Shown here piece by piece: positions 35,344-44,140 of a DNA stretch of 64,000 bases. The stretch spans positions 181,263 to 245,262 of the forward strand of contig NZ_JAHRED010000008.1 of the NCBI RefSeq assembly GCF_019084045.1, read 5' to 3'. The DNA comes from Paeniglutamicibacter quisquiliarum (lineage in GTDB: Bacteria > Actinomycetota > Actinomycetes > Actinomycetales > Micrococcaceae). Position numbers and translations under genes: made by a program. The notes under the pieces are model-generated. The model did not search any database and was not told the origin of the DNA. It worked only from the letters and a program-made list of their open reading frames with translations. Within the stretch, counting starts at the first letter, position 1; every line of letters begins with the position of its first letter.

Positions 35344-36254
35344 GGGTTTTCCCCCTGTATGGCTTGCGCAGAAGTGGTGGATGTCTCGGGCGGTTCGGCG
35401 GCCGCGGGTTCGTATTCCTCTTCCAGCGCGGCCGGATCCCAGTCGGCGTCGGGTTCAAGCCAACGCACGTTCAGCGCATCCAGCGGTGCATCCTGGGAAA
35501 AGGCGATGACCTGTTCGCGGTACATTTCCAGCAGCGCGAGGAAGCGGGCGACGACCTCCAGGTGGCTGGCTGCGTCCGCGATTAGTGCGGCGAAGCTCAG
35601 GGAGCGGTGTTCCTTCAGCAGGGCCGCCAGGATCCCCGCCTGTTCGCGCACCGAGACCGTGCCGCCGTGCAGGTGCCCGGTCCCGACCTCGGTGGGTGCC
35701 GCCGCCTTGGGCGCCAGGGCGGTTGCTGCCAGCTGCGCCAGCGCCTCGGGGGTGGTCTTGAACACCAGCTCCGGGAGCAGCGCGGCGAAGTGCGCCTCCA
35801 GGCCCGCCTGGCGCGGGAAGCTGGTGGCCTCCTCGTGCAGCTTCCCGGCGATCCAGCCGGCTGCGTGCTTGAAGGCCTTGTACTGCAGCAGCCGGGCAAA
35901 GAGCAGGTCGCGGGCCTCGAGCAGGGCCATGTCCTCGTCGTTTTCGATGTCGCTGCCCGGCAGCAGGCGCGCGGCCTTGAGGTCAAGCAGCGTCGAGGCG
36001 ATGACCAGGAACTCGGTGGTCTCGTCCAGTGCCTTGGAGCCGGCGCGGCCCCGGAGCAGCTTCAGGTAGGCGATGAACTCGTCGGTGACCTCGGCCATGG
36101 CGACCTGGGTGATGTCCATCTCGCGCTTGGCGATCAACGAGAGCAAGAGGTCAAAGGGGCCGGAAAAGTTTTCCAGCGAAACCCGAAAGCCACCGGCCGA
36201 ATCGTCTGTGACGATTCTGCCGGTGGCGGTGTTTTCGGCGGCGGGTGCCGTCAT
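35340..36254 (-). CDS. scpA: Segregation and condensation protein A
   Basis: 304 residues, the kleisin of SMC-ScpAB. The N-terminal FSGPFDLLLSLIAKREMDITQVAMAEVTDEF segment (split here by no gaps) and the C-terminal winged helix (about 205-285) are clear. An acidic, Thr-rich tail follows. The ATG at 36254 shares its A with the parA stop (TAATG) and the stop overlaps scpB, so parA-scpA-scpB are tightly coupled. Confidence 0.93.
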   Translation of the reverse strand: MTAPAAENTATGRIVTDDSAGGFRVSLENFSGPFDLLLSLIAKREMDITQVAMAEVTDEFIAYLKLLRGRAGSKALDETTEFLVIASTLLDLKAARLLPGSDIENDEDMALLEARDLLFARLLQYKAFKHAAGWIAGKLHEEATSFPRQAGLEAHFAALLPELVFKTTPEALAQLAATALAPKAAAPTEVGTGHLHGGTVSVREQAGILAALLKEHRSLSFAALIADAASHLEVVARFLALLEMYREQVIAFSQDAPLDALNVRWLEPDADWDPAALEEEYEPAAAEPPETSTTSAQAIQGENP

Positions 36255-37150
36255 TACGGGGCGCCGCCGCGGGAGATCAGTTCCCTCGCGAGCTGGCGGT
36301 AGGCCTCGGCGCCGGGGTGTGCGGCCGCATAGGTGGTGATGGGCTCGGCCGCGACATTGGCGTCGGCGAACTTGATGGTCCGGCGGATGACCGTTTCGAA
36401 GACGGTGTCCCCGAAGGCCTCGACCAGCCGGCCGACGACCTCGCGGCCGTGCAGCGTGCGCGGGTCGTACATGGTGGCCAGCACGCCGTCGATGGCCAGG
36501 GCCGGGTTCAGCCGGTCCTGGACCTTCTCGATGGTCTCCACCAGCAGGGCCACGGCGCGCAGCGCGAAGAACTCGGCGGTCAGCGGGATGATGACGCCGT
36601 GTGCGGCGGTCAGCGCGTTGACGGTGAGCAGGCCCAGCGAGGGCTGGCAGTCGATGAGCACGATGTCGTAGTCGTCGGTGACCGAGCGCAGCGCGCGTTC
36701 CAGGACCTGTTCGCGGGCAACCTCGTTGACCAGCTGCACCTCGGCGGCGGAGAGGTCGATGTTGGCCGGCAGCAGGTCCACGTTCTCGACGTCGGTGGTC
36801 AGGATGGCGTCGCGGATCTCGGTCTTGCGGTCCATCAACACGTTGTAGACGGTGACGTCGAGCTCGTGCGGGTTGGTGCCGAAGCCGGCGGACAGGGCGC
36901 CCTGCGGGTCGAAGTCGACCAGCAGCACCTTGCGCCCGTACTCGGCCAGGGCCGCGGCGAGGTTGATGGTGGAGGTCGTCTTGCCGACCCCGCCCTTTTG
37001 GTTGACCATGGCGATCACGCGGGCCGGGCCGTGGGAATCCAGTGGCAAGGGCTCGGGGAAAATCGTCATCGGGCGACCCGTGGGTCCCAAGGGGGTGGGT
37101 TCCTTGAGCAAACCCGCGCCTCGCGACTTGCTGCCCTGTTCCTCGCTCAC
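36254..37150 (-). CDS. parA: Chromosome-partitioning ATPase ParA of the scpAB operon
   Basis: 298 residues with Walker A KGGVGKTTST, LLVDFDPQGALS and IVLIDCQPSLG: a complete ParA ATPase. A 45-residue N-terminal extension ends in GPTGRPMTIFPEPLPL, conserved in actinobacterial homologues next to scpA. GTG 37150 is chosen for that reason, with GGAAG about 12 bases upstream; the ATG for MTIFPEP is a fallback. It lacks an adjacent parB. First gene of the leftward operon that ends with der. Confidence 0.9.
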   Translation of the reverse strand: MSEEQGSKSRGAGLLKEPTPLGPTGRPMTIFPEPLPLDSHGPARVIAMVNQKGGVGKTTSTINLAAALAEYGRKVLLVDFDPQGALSAGFGTNPHELDVTVYNVLMDRKTEIRDAILTTDVENVDLLPANIDLSAAEVQLVNEVAREQVLERALRSVTDDYDIVLIDCQPSLGLLTVNALTAAHGVIIPLTAEFFALRAVALLVETIEKVQDRLNPALAIDGVLATMYDPRTLHGREVVGRLVEAFGDTVFETVIRRTIKFADANVAAEPITTYAAAHPGAEAYRQLARELISRGGAP

Positions 37151-37360
37151 GGTATGAACCACGCTTCCGTTCGTTGTGCGATCTGGTTGACTACTTGTTT
37201 CAAGGGTATAGGTTGCGCACCGGGCTTTGCCCAATCGGCGGCACGGCGAGCCTTTACCTTGAAGTTGAAGTCCAATGTTATGGGCGGGCCGGGAAACCGT
37301 GCCCCGCGGCGCCGTCCCCGGCCAACGGGGCACGGAGCGCCCGGCGGCATTAACGGCACC

Positions 37361-37394
37361 GGCCGCCGTGCTCGCGTGGGCGAGCGCGGCGGCC
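37361..37394 (-). terminator. GC-rich hairpin downstream of dctA
   Basis: GGCCGCCGTGCTCGC-GTGG-GCGAGCGCGGCGGCC, 15-base arms with one wobble, 18 bases after the dctA stop. A second hairpin (CCGTGCCCC at 37297 with GGGGCACGG at 37327) lies further on, so readthrough into the parA promoter region is doubly blocked. Confidence 0.75.
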
Positions 37395-37412
37395 TGGCCG
37401 TTTGCGCGTCGG

Positions 37413-38729
37413 CTAGTGCTCGTTGGCTGTCAGCGAGAGCTCGTCGAAGGGACGGTCCCCGGCAAGCACCGCGCGGGCCTGCTCCATGTCGATTTCCCTG
37501 GTCCACTTGCCGATCAGCAGCGTGGCCACGGCATTGCCGGTGAAGTTGGTCAGCGCGCGGGCCTCGGACATGAACTTGTCGATGCCCACGATCACGCCCA
37601 TGCCGTCAAGCAGTTCGGGGCGGTGCGACTGCAGGCCAGCGGCCAGCGTGGCCAGGCCCGCTCCGGTGACCCCGGCGGCGCCCTTGGAGGCGACGATCAT
37701 GAAGACCAGCAGGGAGATCTGCTCGCCGATGTTCATCGGCATGCCCATGGCGGTGGAGACGAACAGCGCGCTCATGGTCAGGTAGATCGCGGTGCCGTCG
37801 AGGTTGAAGGAGTAGCCGGTGGGAACCGTGATGCCCACGACCGGCTTGGAGACGCCCACGTGCTCCATCTTGGCGATCAATCGCGGCAGGGCCGACTCCG
37901 AGGAGGAGGTGGAGAAGATCAGCAGGTACTCGCGGGCCAGGTACTTCAGCAGCGCGAAGATGTTCAGGCCGGTCACGGCGCGCAGCAGCGAGCCGAGGAT
38001 CACCACGATGAACAGCGCGCAGGTGGCGTAGAAGGCACCCATGAGGATGGCCATGGAGCCGATGGCTGCCCAGCCGGTGGCGCCGACGACCGCGGCGATG
38101 GCGCCGAAGGCACCAAGGGGGGCGATCCACATGATCATCATCATCAGGCGGAAGACCACGGCCTGGATGTGGCGGATGGCCCCGAGCACCGGCTCGCCGC
38201 TCTTGCCCATGGACTGCAGGGCGAAGCCCACGAAGAGTGCCAGCACCAGGGTCGGCAGCACCGGGATGTCCCCCGGGATCAGTTCGAGCAGGAACTTGAC
38301 GGTCGCGTTTTCGGTTCCGCCGGCGGCACCCTCGTAGGGCTGCAGCTTCAGGCCGGAGCCCGGGTGGACCAGGTTGCCGACGAACAGGCCGATGGCCAGG
38401 GCGAAGGTCGACATGGTGATGAAGTAGAGCAGCGCCAGTCCGCCCACCTTGCCGACGGTGGCGGCCTTGGCGATCGAGCCGATGCCCAGCACGATGGTGC
38501 AGAAGATCACCGGGGCGATGATCATCTTGATCAGCGCGACGAACCCGGTGCCCAGCGGCTTGAGCGCCTTGCCGAGGTCCGGGGCCAGCAGGCCGATGGC
38601 GGCACCGGCAACCACGGCGACGATCACCATGATGTACAGCCAGTGGGTGCGGTCCTTCTTGAGCGGTGGTTCCTGGTTCTCGATGGGGTCCTTTTCCAGG
38701 ACTCCGCTAGCTGCCGGCGTCGTTGCCAT
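37413..38729 (-). CDS. dctA: C4-dicarboxylate:cation symporter DctA
   Basis: 438 residues of the DAACS family. Eight to nine membrane segments are visible. The signature regions are IFSTSSSESALPRLI (serine-rich reentrant loop 1), VPTGYSFNLDGTAIYLTM and ALTNFTGNAVATLLIGKW. It imports succinate, fumarate and malate. ATG 38729 has AAGGAGCC 5 bases upstream. Divergent from a DcuS-type sensor/regulator pair that very likely controls it. Confidence 0.92.
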   Translation of the reverse strand: MATTPAASGVLEKDPIENQEPPLKKDRTHWLYIMVIVAVVAGAAIGLLAPDLGKALKPLGTGFVALIKMIIAPVIFCTIVLGIGSIAKAATVGKVGGLALLYFITMSTFALAIGLFVGNLVHPGSGLKLQPYEGAAGGTENATVKFLLELIPGDIPVLPTLVLALFVGFALQSMGKSGEPVLGAIRHIQAVVFRLMMMIMWIAPLGAFGAIAAVVGATGWAAIGSMAILMGAFYATCALFIVVILGSLLRAVTGLNIFALLKYLAREYLLIFSTSSSESALPRLIAKMEHVGVSKPVVGITVPTGYSFNLDGTAIYLTMSALFVSTAMGMPMNIGEQISLLVFMIVASKGAAGVTGAGLATLAAGLQSHRPELLDGMGVIVGIDKFMSEARALTNFTGNAVATLLIGKWTREIDMEQARAVLAGDRPFDELSLTANEH

Positions 38730-38923
38730 GATGGCTCCTTCTGGGATGTTGCTGCGGTGGGGGCGGGCGCTTCGACGCGCCGTGAGCTCTTCATCCATGG
38801 TGGGGCCCGAAGTGATCGAGATCTCCCTTGTGTTCATAATGGTCATGGCGCGCTTGTTGACGTGCCACCCTTGGAGGTGCGCGATGTGCGCCGCCCGAGG
38901 ACCGAGAGAAGTGGAGGCCGCCC

Positions 38924-40615
38924 ATGCCACGAGCGGTTTTGGGATCCCCCGCCGCCACCCGGCGCGGCCGCGGGCCGTATTCGCTGGCCGCGCGCATCTT
39001 CGCCGCGCAGCTGGCCCTGGTGGCGCTGGTGGTGTCGGCGGTCAGCGGCGCCGGGTACCTCAACGCCCGCGCCCAGGCCCACGACTTTGCCGCCAAGCGC
39101 GTGCTCTCGGTGGCCGAGACCCTGTCCCACGACCCGTTCGTGATCGACGCGGTGCAGGGCCCGGATCCCTCGGCGCAGCTGCAGCCCTTTGCTGCACTGA
39201 TCCTCCAGCACGCCCAGGTGGACTTCGTGACCATCATGGACACCGACCGGACCCGCTACACCCACCCCACCGCCGGCGAGATCGGCCGCAAGTACGTGGG
39301 CAGCGTCGAACGCGCCCTGGCCGGGGCCAGCGAGGTGGAAGACTACCCCGGCACCCTGGGCCCCTCGGTGCGCGCCATCTCCCCCGTCCGGGACGCCGGC
39401 GGCGAGGTGGTCGCCATGGTGTCGGTGGGCGTCACCTTGCAGTCCCTCAGCATCACCCAGGCCGCGATCATCCCGGCGACGCTGCTGGTGGGGCTGCTGG
39501 CGGTGGGGCTCGGCGGCGCGTTCACCTACGCGCTGGGCCGCTACCTGCGCCGCGCCACCCTGGGCTACGGCCCGGAGGAGCTGCGCCGGCTCTACGCCTA
39601 CTACTTCTCCGCCCTGCACTCGCTGCGCGAGGGCCTGGTACTCATCGACGCCAGGGGCCGGCTGGTGCTCTACAACGACCAGGCCGCCCAGTTGCTGGGA
39701 CTGCCCCCGGCCGGCTCGCTGCGCCCGCTGCCGGTGGTGCAGGTGGGGCTGCCGGAAACCGTTGCCGAGCTCTTTGCCTCGGGGAGGCGCGCCACCGACG
39801 AGATCCACCTGACGAACAACCGGGTGCTGGTGATCTCCCAGCAAAAGGCCGAGCAGCCGGATTCGGATCCCGGGGCGCGGGTGCGCTGGACGCTGCGCCG
39901 CAAGCAGGTGGAATCCTCGCTGGGCACCGTGGCAACGCTGCGCGACCACACCGAGGTCCAGGCGCTGACCGGGCAGCTCGAGTCGCTGACCACGCTCACC
40001 GAGGCGCTGCGCGCCCAGACCCACGAGCATGCCAACCGGCTGCACACCGTGGCCACGCTCATCGAGCTGGGCCGCGAGCGCGAGGCACTGGAGTTCGCGG
40101 TGGCCGACCGGCAGGAATCCCAGCGGCTGACCGACGAATTCGTGCAGGCCGTCGACGAGCCCTACCTGACCTCGCTGTTGGTGGGCAAGGCGGCGCAGGC
40201 CCACGAGCGCGGCATCACGCTGACCCTGTCCGCGTCCGGGCACCTGCCGGCCGGCGCCCTGGATGCCAGGGACCTCGTGACCATCACCGGGAACCTGCTG
40301 GACAACGCCTTCGATGCCGCGGCCGGGTCCGAGCAGCGCCGCGTCTGGGCCGATTTCGCCGCCGACGACGAATCGGTGGTGGTCTCGGTCGCCGATTCCG
40401 GGCCGGGCGTGGACCCGGATTTGCTCGACGAGTACTTCCGCCTGGGGGTATCCTCCAAGCCGGTGGCCCCGGGCAGCGGATCGCGCGGGCTGGGCCTGGC
40501 GCTGGTGCGCCAGGCGGTCGCGCGCCTGGGCGGGTCGCTGGAAGTGGATAATGATGCCGGGGCCATTTTCACCGTGACGCTGCCGCTCTCCCCCGGGCCG
40601 CGCCCACGCCCCTGA
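38924..40615 (+). CDS. DcuS/CitA-type sensor histidine kinase
   Basis: 563 residues. Membrane helix (about 20-45), a periplasmic-type PAS/sCache sensor (about 46-175, with RYTHPTAGEIGRKYVG), a second helix (about 182-206), a cytoplasmic PAS (about 230-300), a SpoOB-like dimerisation helix with QTHEHANRLH (His367 the likely phospho-acceptor) and an HATPase with NLLDNAFDAA and GSRGLGLALV. Such kinases sense external di- or tricarboxylates. ATG 38924 has GGAGG 7 bases upstream. The response regulator follows 65 bases later. Confidence 0.9.
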   Translation: MPRAVLGSPAATRRGRGPYSLAARIFAAQLALVALVVSAVSGAGYLNARAQAHDFAAKRVLSVAETLSHDPFVIDAVQGPDPSAQLQPFAALILQHAQVDFVTIMDTDRTRYTHPTAGEIGRKYVGSVERALAGASEVEDYPGTLGPSVRAISPVRDAGGEVVAMVSVGVTLQSLSITQAAIIPATLLVGLLAVGLGGAFTYALGRYLRRATLGYGPEELRRLYAYYFSALHSLREGLVLIDARGRLVLYNDQAAQLLGLPPAGSLRPLPVVQVGLPETVAELFASGRRATDEIHLTNNRVLVISQQKAEQPDSDPGARVRWTLRRKQVESSLGTVATLRDHTEVQALTGQLESLTTLTEALRAQTHEHANRLHTVATLIELGREREALEFAVADRQESQRLTDEFVQAVDEPYLTSLLVGKAAQAHERGITLTLSASGHLPAGALDARDLVTITGNLLDNAFDAAAGSEQRRVWADFAADDESVVVSVADSGPGVDPDLLDEYFRLGVSSKPVAPGSGSRGLGLALVRQAVARLGGSLEVDNDAGAIFTVTLPLSPGPRPRP

Positions 40616-40680
40616 GCGCGCCGGGCCAGCCCGCCCGCCCCGATCACCCCCGACGACCTAGCCCCAGGAAGCACCGGTAC

Positions 40681-41391
40681 ATGGATCCGCACAGAGACCT
40701 CCGCGTTCTCGTGGTTGACGACGAGGCCACCACCGCCGCCGCGCACGCCAAGTTTGTCGCCCGCGTCCCCGGCTTCGAGGTGCACGCCATCGCGCACAGC
40801 GGCCAAGAGGCCTTCGCCGCCCTGGATACGGCGCAGGCGGCGGGCACCCCCATCGACCTGGTGCTGCTGGACATGAACCTGCCGGATTTGCACGGCCTGG
40901 ACGTCGCGCGGCGGGTGCGCGGTCGCGGCAGCACCGTGGACATCATCGCGATCACCGCGATCAGGGACCTGACCGTGGTGCGCACCGCCATCTCCGCCGG
41001 CGTGACCCAGTACCTGATCAAGCCCTTCGGCTTCGCCGCGTTTTCCGAGAAGCTGGAAAACTACCGCAACTTCCGCCTCAACCTGCGCACCATTGGGTCC
41101 TCGGCCTCGCAGGAGTCGATCGACAACGCGTTTGCCGCGCTGCGCTCCGTGGGCCCGGCGCCGCTGCCCAAGGGGCTGATCGCCGAAACCCTCGGTGCCA
41201 TCGCCGAGACCCTGCGCTCGGCGAGCGCAGCGCTCTCGGCCACCGAGGTCTCCGAACTCTTGGACCTCTCGCGGGTCACGGCCCGGCGCTACCTGGAGCA
41301 CCTGGCCGAGACCAAGGCGGTTGCCAAGGCCCCTCGGCACGGGACCCGGGGCCGCCCGGAGTACGAATACACCTGGCGGCGCACCGACTGA
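40681..41391 (+). CDS. DcuR/CitB-type response regulator
   Basis: 236 residues. The receiver domain (about 6-125) has VVDDE, phospho-acceptor Asp64 (LLDMNLPD), and the switch Lys in YLIKPF. The C-terminal helix-turn-helix (about 190-230, SATEVSELLDLSRVTARRYLEHL) is of the CitB type. Partner of the sensor just upstream; expected target is dctA. Start is the ATG at 40681, after a GGAAG about 10 bases upstream. Confidence 0.9.
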   Translation: MDPHRDLRVLVVDDEATTAAAHAKFVARVPGFEVHAIAHSGQEAFAALDTAQAAGTPIDLVLLDMNLPDLHGLDVARRVRGRGSTVDIIAITAIRDLTVVRTAISAGVTQYLIKPFGFAAFSEKLENYRNFRLNLRTIGSSASQESIDNAFAALRSVGPAPLPKGLIAETLGAIAETLRSASAALSATEVSELLDLSRVTARRYLEHLAETKAVAKAPRHGTRGRPEYEYTWRRTD

Positions 41392-41430
41392 GGCCGCGGC
41401 CGGCGCGCGGGGCCGCCCCGTTTCCCTGGA

Positions 41431-43332
41431 TCAGCCCGCGGGCCGCAGGAACGGGATCAGGTCCTCGATCACCGCGGGGTCCTCGATGGTGGAGGGCACC
41501 GCGTACGGCTTGCCGTCGGCGATCTGCCGCATGGTCTTGCGCAGGATCTTGCCCGAGCGGGTTTTGGGCAGCGCCGCCACGATGCGGACCTCGCGGAAGT
41601 CCGCGACCGGGCCGATGTGCGCCCGCACCATCGCGACCAGTTCCCCGGCCAGCTCCTCCTCGGAGATCGCCGCCCCGCTCTTGAGCACCACGTACCCGCT
41701 GGGCCGCTGGCCCTTGAGTTCGTCGGCCACCCCGATGACCGCGCATTCGGCCACCGCCCGGTGGGAGCCCAGGACCTGTTCCATGGCGCCGGTGGAGAGC
41801 CGGTGCCCGGAGACGTTGATGACGTCGTCGGTCCTGCCCATCACAAAGAGGTAGCCGTCCGCGTCGAGGTAACCCGAGTCCCCCGTGGCGTAGTGGCCCG
41901 GGAAGTGCTCCAGGTAGGTCTCGATGAAGCGGGCGTCGTTGCCCCACAGCGTGGCCAGGGTGCCCGGGGGCAGCGGCAGCTTGATGGCGATGTTCCCCTC
42001 CTCGCCGGCCGCCACCTCGGCCCCGAGCCCGTCGAGGATCCGCACGTCGTAGCCCGGCACCGGGACCGTGGGCGATCCCGCCTTCATTTCCAGCACTTCA
42101 AGTCCCACGGGGTTGGCGGCGATGGGCCAGCCGGTCTCGGTCTGCCACCAGTTGTCCACCACCGGCACGCCGAGCTTTTCCCCGGCCCACACGTAGGTGT
42201 CCGGGTCCAGCCGCTCACCGGCCACGAAGAAGTTTTTCAGGCTGGACAGGTCGTACCCGGCCATGAGCTCGGCCGCGGGGTCGGCCTTGCGGATGGCGCG
42301 CAGCGCGGTCGGGGCGGTGAAGAACGTGTCCACCTTGTGGTCCGCGATCAGCCGCCAGAAGGCCCCGGCATCGGGGGTGCCCACCGGCTTGCCCTCGTAG
42401 AGCACGGTGGTGGCCCCGGCGATCAGCGGGCCGTAGACGATGTAGGAGTGACCGACCACCCAACCCACGTCGGAGGCCGTGAGCATGGTGGAGCCGGGTC
42501 CCACCCCGTAGATGTTGCGCATCGAGAAGTCCATCGCCACCGCGTAGCCGCCGGAATCGCGCACCACTCCCTTGGGCGCGCCGGTGGTGCCCGAGGTGTA
42601 GAGGATGTAGAGGGGGTGGGTGGCCGGCACCGGAACCGCGGCGGCGGGTTCGGCCACCGCGGCCAGCTCGTCCCAGTCGTGCCAGGCGGTGTCGGTGCCC
42701 GCGTACTCGCTTCGCTGGTGCGCGAAGCCCTCGCGGTGGGAAACGATGACGGTGGAAATCTTGTGGCTTGCCATGCCGATGGCCTCGGCGACGGCCGGAA
42801 GGTACTCGATGCGGCGCGAGGGTTCGATGCCGCCGGTGGCGGTGACGATGGCGGCGGGGGCGGCGTCGTCGATGCGGGCCGCCAACTCCTTGGGGGCGAA
42901 GCCGCCGAAGACCACCGAGTGGACCGCGCCGATGCGCGCGCAGGCCAGCATGGCGATGTGCGCCTGCGGGATCATCGGCAGGTAGATCAGCACCCGGTCC
43001 CCCGTGCCGATCCCCTGGTCCCGCAGCACGCCGGCGAAGGTCTCGACCTTGGCCAGCAGCTGGGCGTAGCTAAAGCGTTCCTTGATGCCCAGCACCGCGG
43101 AATCGTAGATCAGTGCGGTGCTCTCCCCGCGGCCCGCGGCCACGTGGCGGTCCAGGGCGTTGTGGCAAACGTTGAGGATCCCGTCGGGGTACCAGGCGTA
43201 AATCGGTGCGCGGCTGGCATCCAAACCCGTGGCAGGAGGCCGTTCCCAGTCGATTGTTGCCGCTTCCCTGAGCCAGAAGGCCGCGGGGTCGTTCTTGGCT
43301 TCGGCAAATCTCTGCGCGTATGTCGGTGCCAT
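41431..43332 (-). CDS. prpE: Propionyl-CoA synthetase
   Basis: 633-residue acyl-CoA synthetase. P-loop YTSGTTGAPKG, SMRNIYGVGPG (typical of PrpE), WWQTETGWPI, and the C-terminal acetylation-site motif LPKTRSGK (Lys is acylated in relatives). It activates propionate to propionyl-CoA, the substrate of PrpC. Transcribed divergently from gntR-prpDBC across a 163-base region with two TGTATACA palindromes. Acetate activity cannot be excluded from sequence. Confidence 0.9.
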   Translation of the reverse strand: MAPTYAQRFAEAKNDPAAFWLREAATIDWERPPATGLDASRAPIYAWYPDGILNVCHNALDRHVAAGRGESTALIYDSAVLGIKERFSYAQLLAKVETFAGVLRDQGIGTGDRVLIYLPMIPQAHIAMLACARIGAVHSVVFGGFAPKELAARIDDAAPAAIVTATGGIEPSRRIEYLPAVAEAIGMASHKISTVIVSHREGFAHQRSEYAGTDTAWHDWDELAAVAEPAAAVPVPATHPLYILYTSGTTGAPKGVVRDSGGYAVAMDFSMRNIYGVGPGSTMLTASDVGWVVGHSYIVYGPLIAGATTVLYEGKPVGTPDAGAFWRLIADHKVDTFFTAPTALRAIRKADPAAELMAGYDLSSLKNFFVAGERLDPDTYVWAGEKLGVPVVDNWWQTETGWPIAANPVGLEVLEMKAGSPTVPVPGYDVRILDGLGAEVAAGEEGNIAIKLPLPPGTLATLWGNDARFIETYLEHFPGHYATGDSGYLDADGYLFVMGRTDDVINVSGHRLSTGAMEQVLGSHRAVAECAVIGVADELKGQRPSGYVVLKSGAAISEEELAGELVAMVRAHIGPVADFREVRIVAALPKTRSGKILRKTMRQIADGKPYAVPSTIEDPAVIEDLIPFLRPAG

Positions 43333-43415
43333 GCGAACCGTCCATCCATTCGTGTCGCGTGCTTGTTTCGGGCTTCACCGAGCATATGACTGTCGCCACA
43401 CATTTTCAAGATCAA

Positions 43416-43486
43416 TGTATACACAACCCCAAAGTTTTCGAACCAATTTCCATCGATTACGTGACTTCTCGGGTTTTCTGTATACA
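43416..43486. promoter_or_regulatory. Paired TGTATACA operators in the prp divergent region
   Basis: Two identical 8-base palindromes, TGTATACA at 43416-43423 and 43479-43486, with centres 63 bases apart. Each also provides a TATACA-like -10, one for prpE leftwards and one for gntR rightwards. The right copy ends 9 bases before the gntR ATG, so that transcript would have almost no leader. FadR-type GntR proteins bind such A/T palindromes. Confidence 0.65.
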
Positions 43487-43495
43487 ATTGGTGGC

Positions 43496-44140
43496 ATGAG
43501 GGCAAGCGACAAGGCCTACGAGGCACTGCGAACCGACATCGTCGAATGGCGGTTGCGTCCCGGTGCCGTGCTGGGCGAAGTGGAACAGGCCGAACGCTTG
43601 GGTGTTTCACGGACCCCGCTGCGCGAGGCACTGGCGCGACTGGTCGCCGACGGCCTGGCTGTGCAGCAGCGCGGCCGCGGCACTGTCGTCTCCGACGTCT
43701 CCCACGAGCACGTCGATGACCTCTTTGCCTTGCGCCGGGCCCTTGAGGTCGAATCTGCCCGCATTGCCGCGCGAAACGCGGAGCCCGCGGTCTTTGCCGC
43801 GCTGCGCTCCCGCTTCATGGAAGCTGGACGCTCCACCGACCCGGAAACCCGCGAGGCCTACTACCGGCTCGCCGGCGAACTTGACCGTAGCATCGATGCG
43901 GCAGTGGCCAACCCCTATATCGAGCAGGCCCTGCGCTCCCTGCGGGTGCACCTGGCCAGGGTCCGCCGCCTGGCCCAGGACGACCCCGAACGCCTGGCAA
44001 CCTCGGCCCTCGAACATGCAGCAATCGCAGAGGCCATCGCCGCACAAAACCCGGAGGTCGCCGCGGCGGCCACGCAGTTGCACCTTCACCACAGTCTTGA
44101 ACACATCAAAAACCATGCCGGTTCCAGAGAGGACACCTAA
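43496..44140 (+). CDS. GntR-family regulator (FCD domain), likely prp regulator
   Basis: 214 residues. N-terminal winged helix (about 1-65; EQAERLGVSRTPLREALARLVADGLA) and a helical FCD ligand domain (about 75-200; LFALRRALEVESARIAA). ATG 43496 is used. Its stop is directly followed by the prpD ATG, so it is the first gene of gntR-prpD-prpB-prpC. It replaces the PrpR type of regulator found beside prp genes in some other bacteria. A ligand such as 2-methylcitrate is inferred. Confidence 0.88.
   Translation: MRASDKAYEALRTDIVEWRLRPGAVLGEVEQAERLGVSRTPLREALARLVADGLAVQQRGRGTVVSDVSHEHVDDLFALRRALEVESARIAARNAEPAVFAALRSRFMEAGRSTDPETREAYYRLAGELDRSIDAAVANPYIEQALRSLRVHLARVRRLAQDDPERLATSALEHAAIAEAIAAQNPEVAAAATQLHLHHSLEHIKNHAGSREDT

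Noticed and set aside
36254..37150. Plasmid-type ParA partition system
   Set aside because: No parB or parS array is adjacent, and the gene is the standard first member of the chromosomal scpAB operon.
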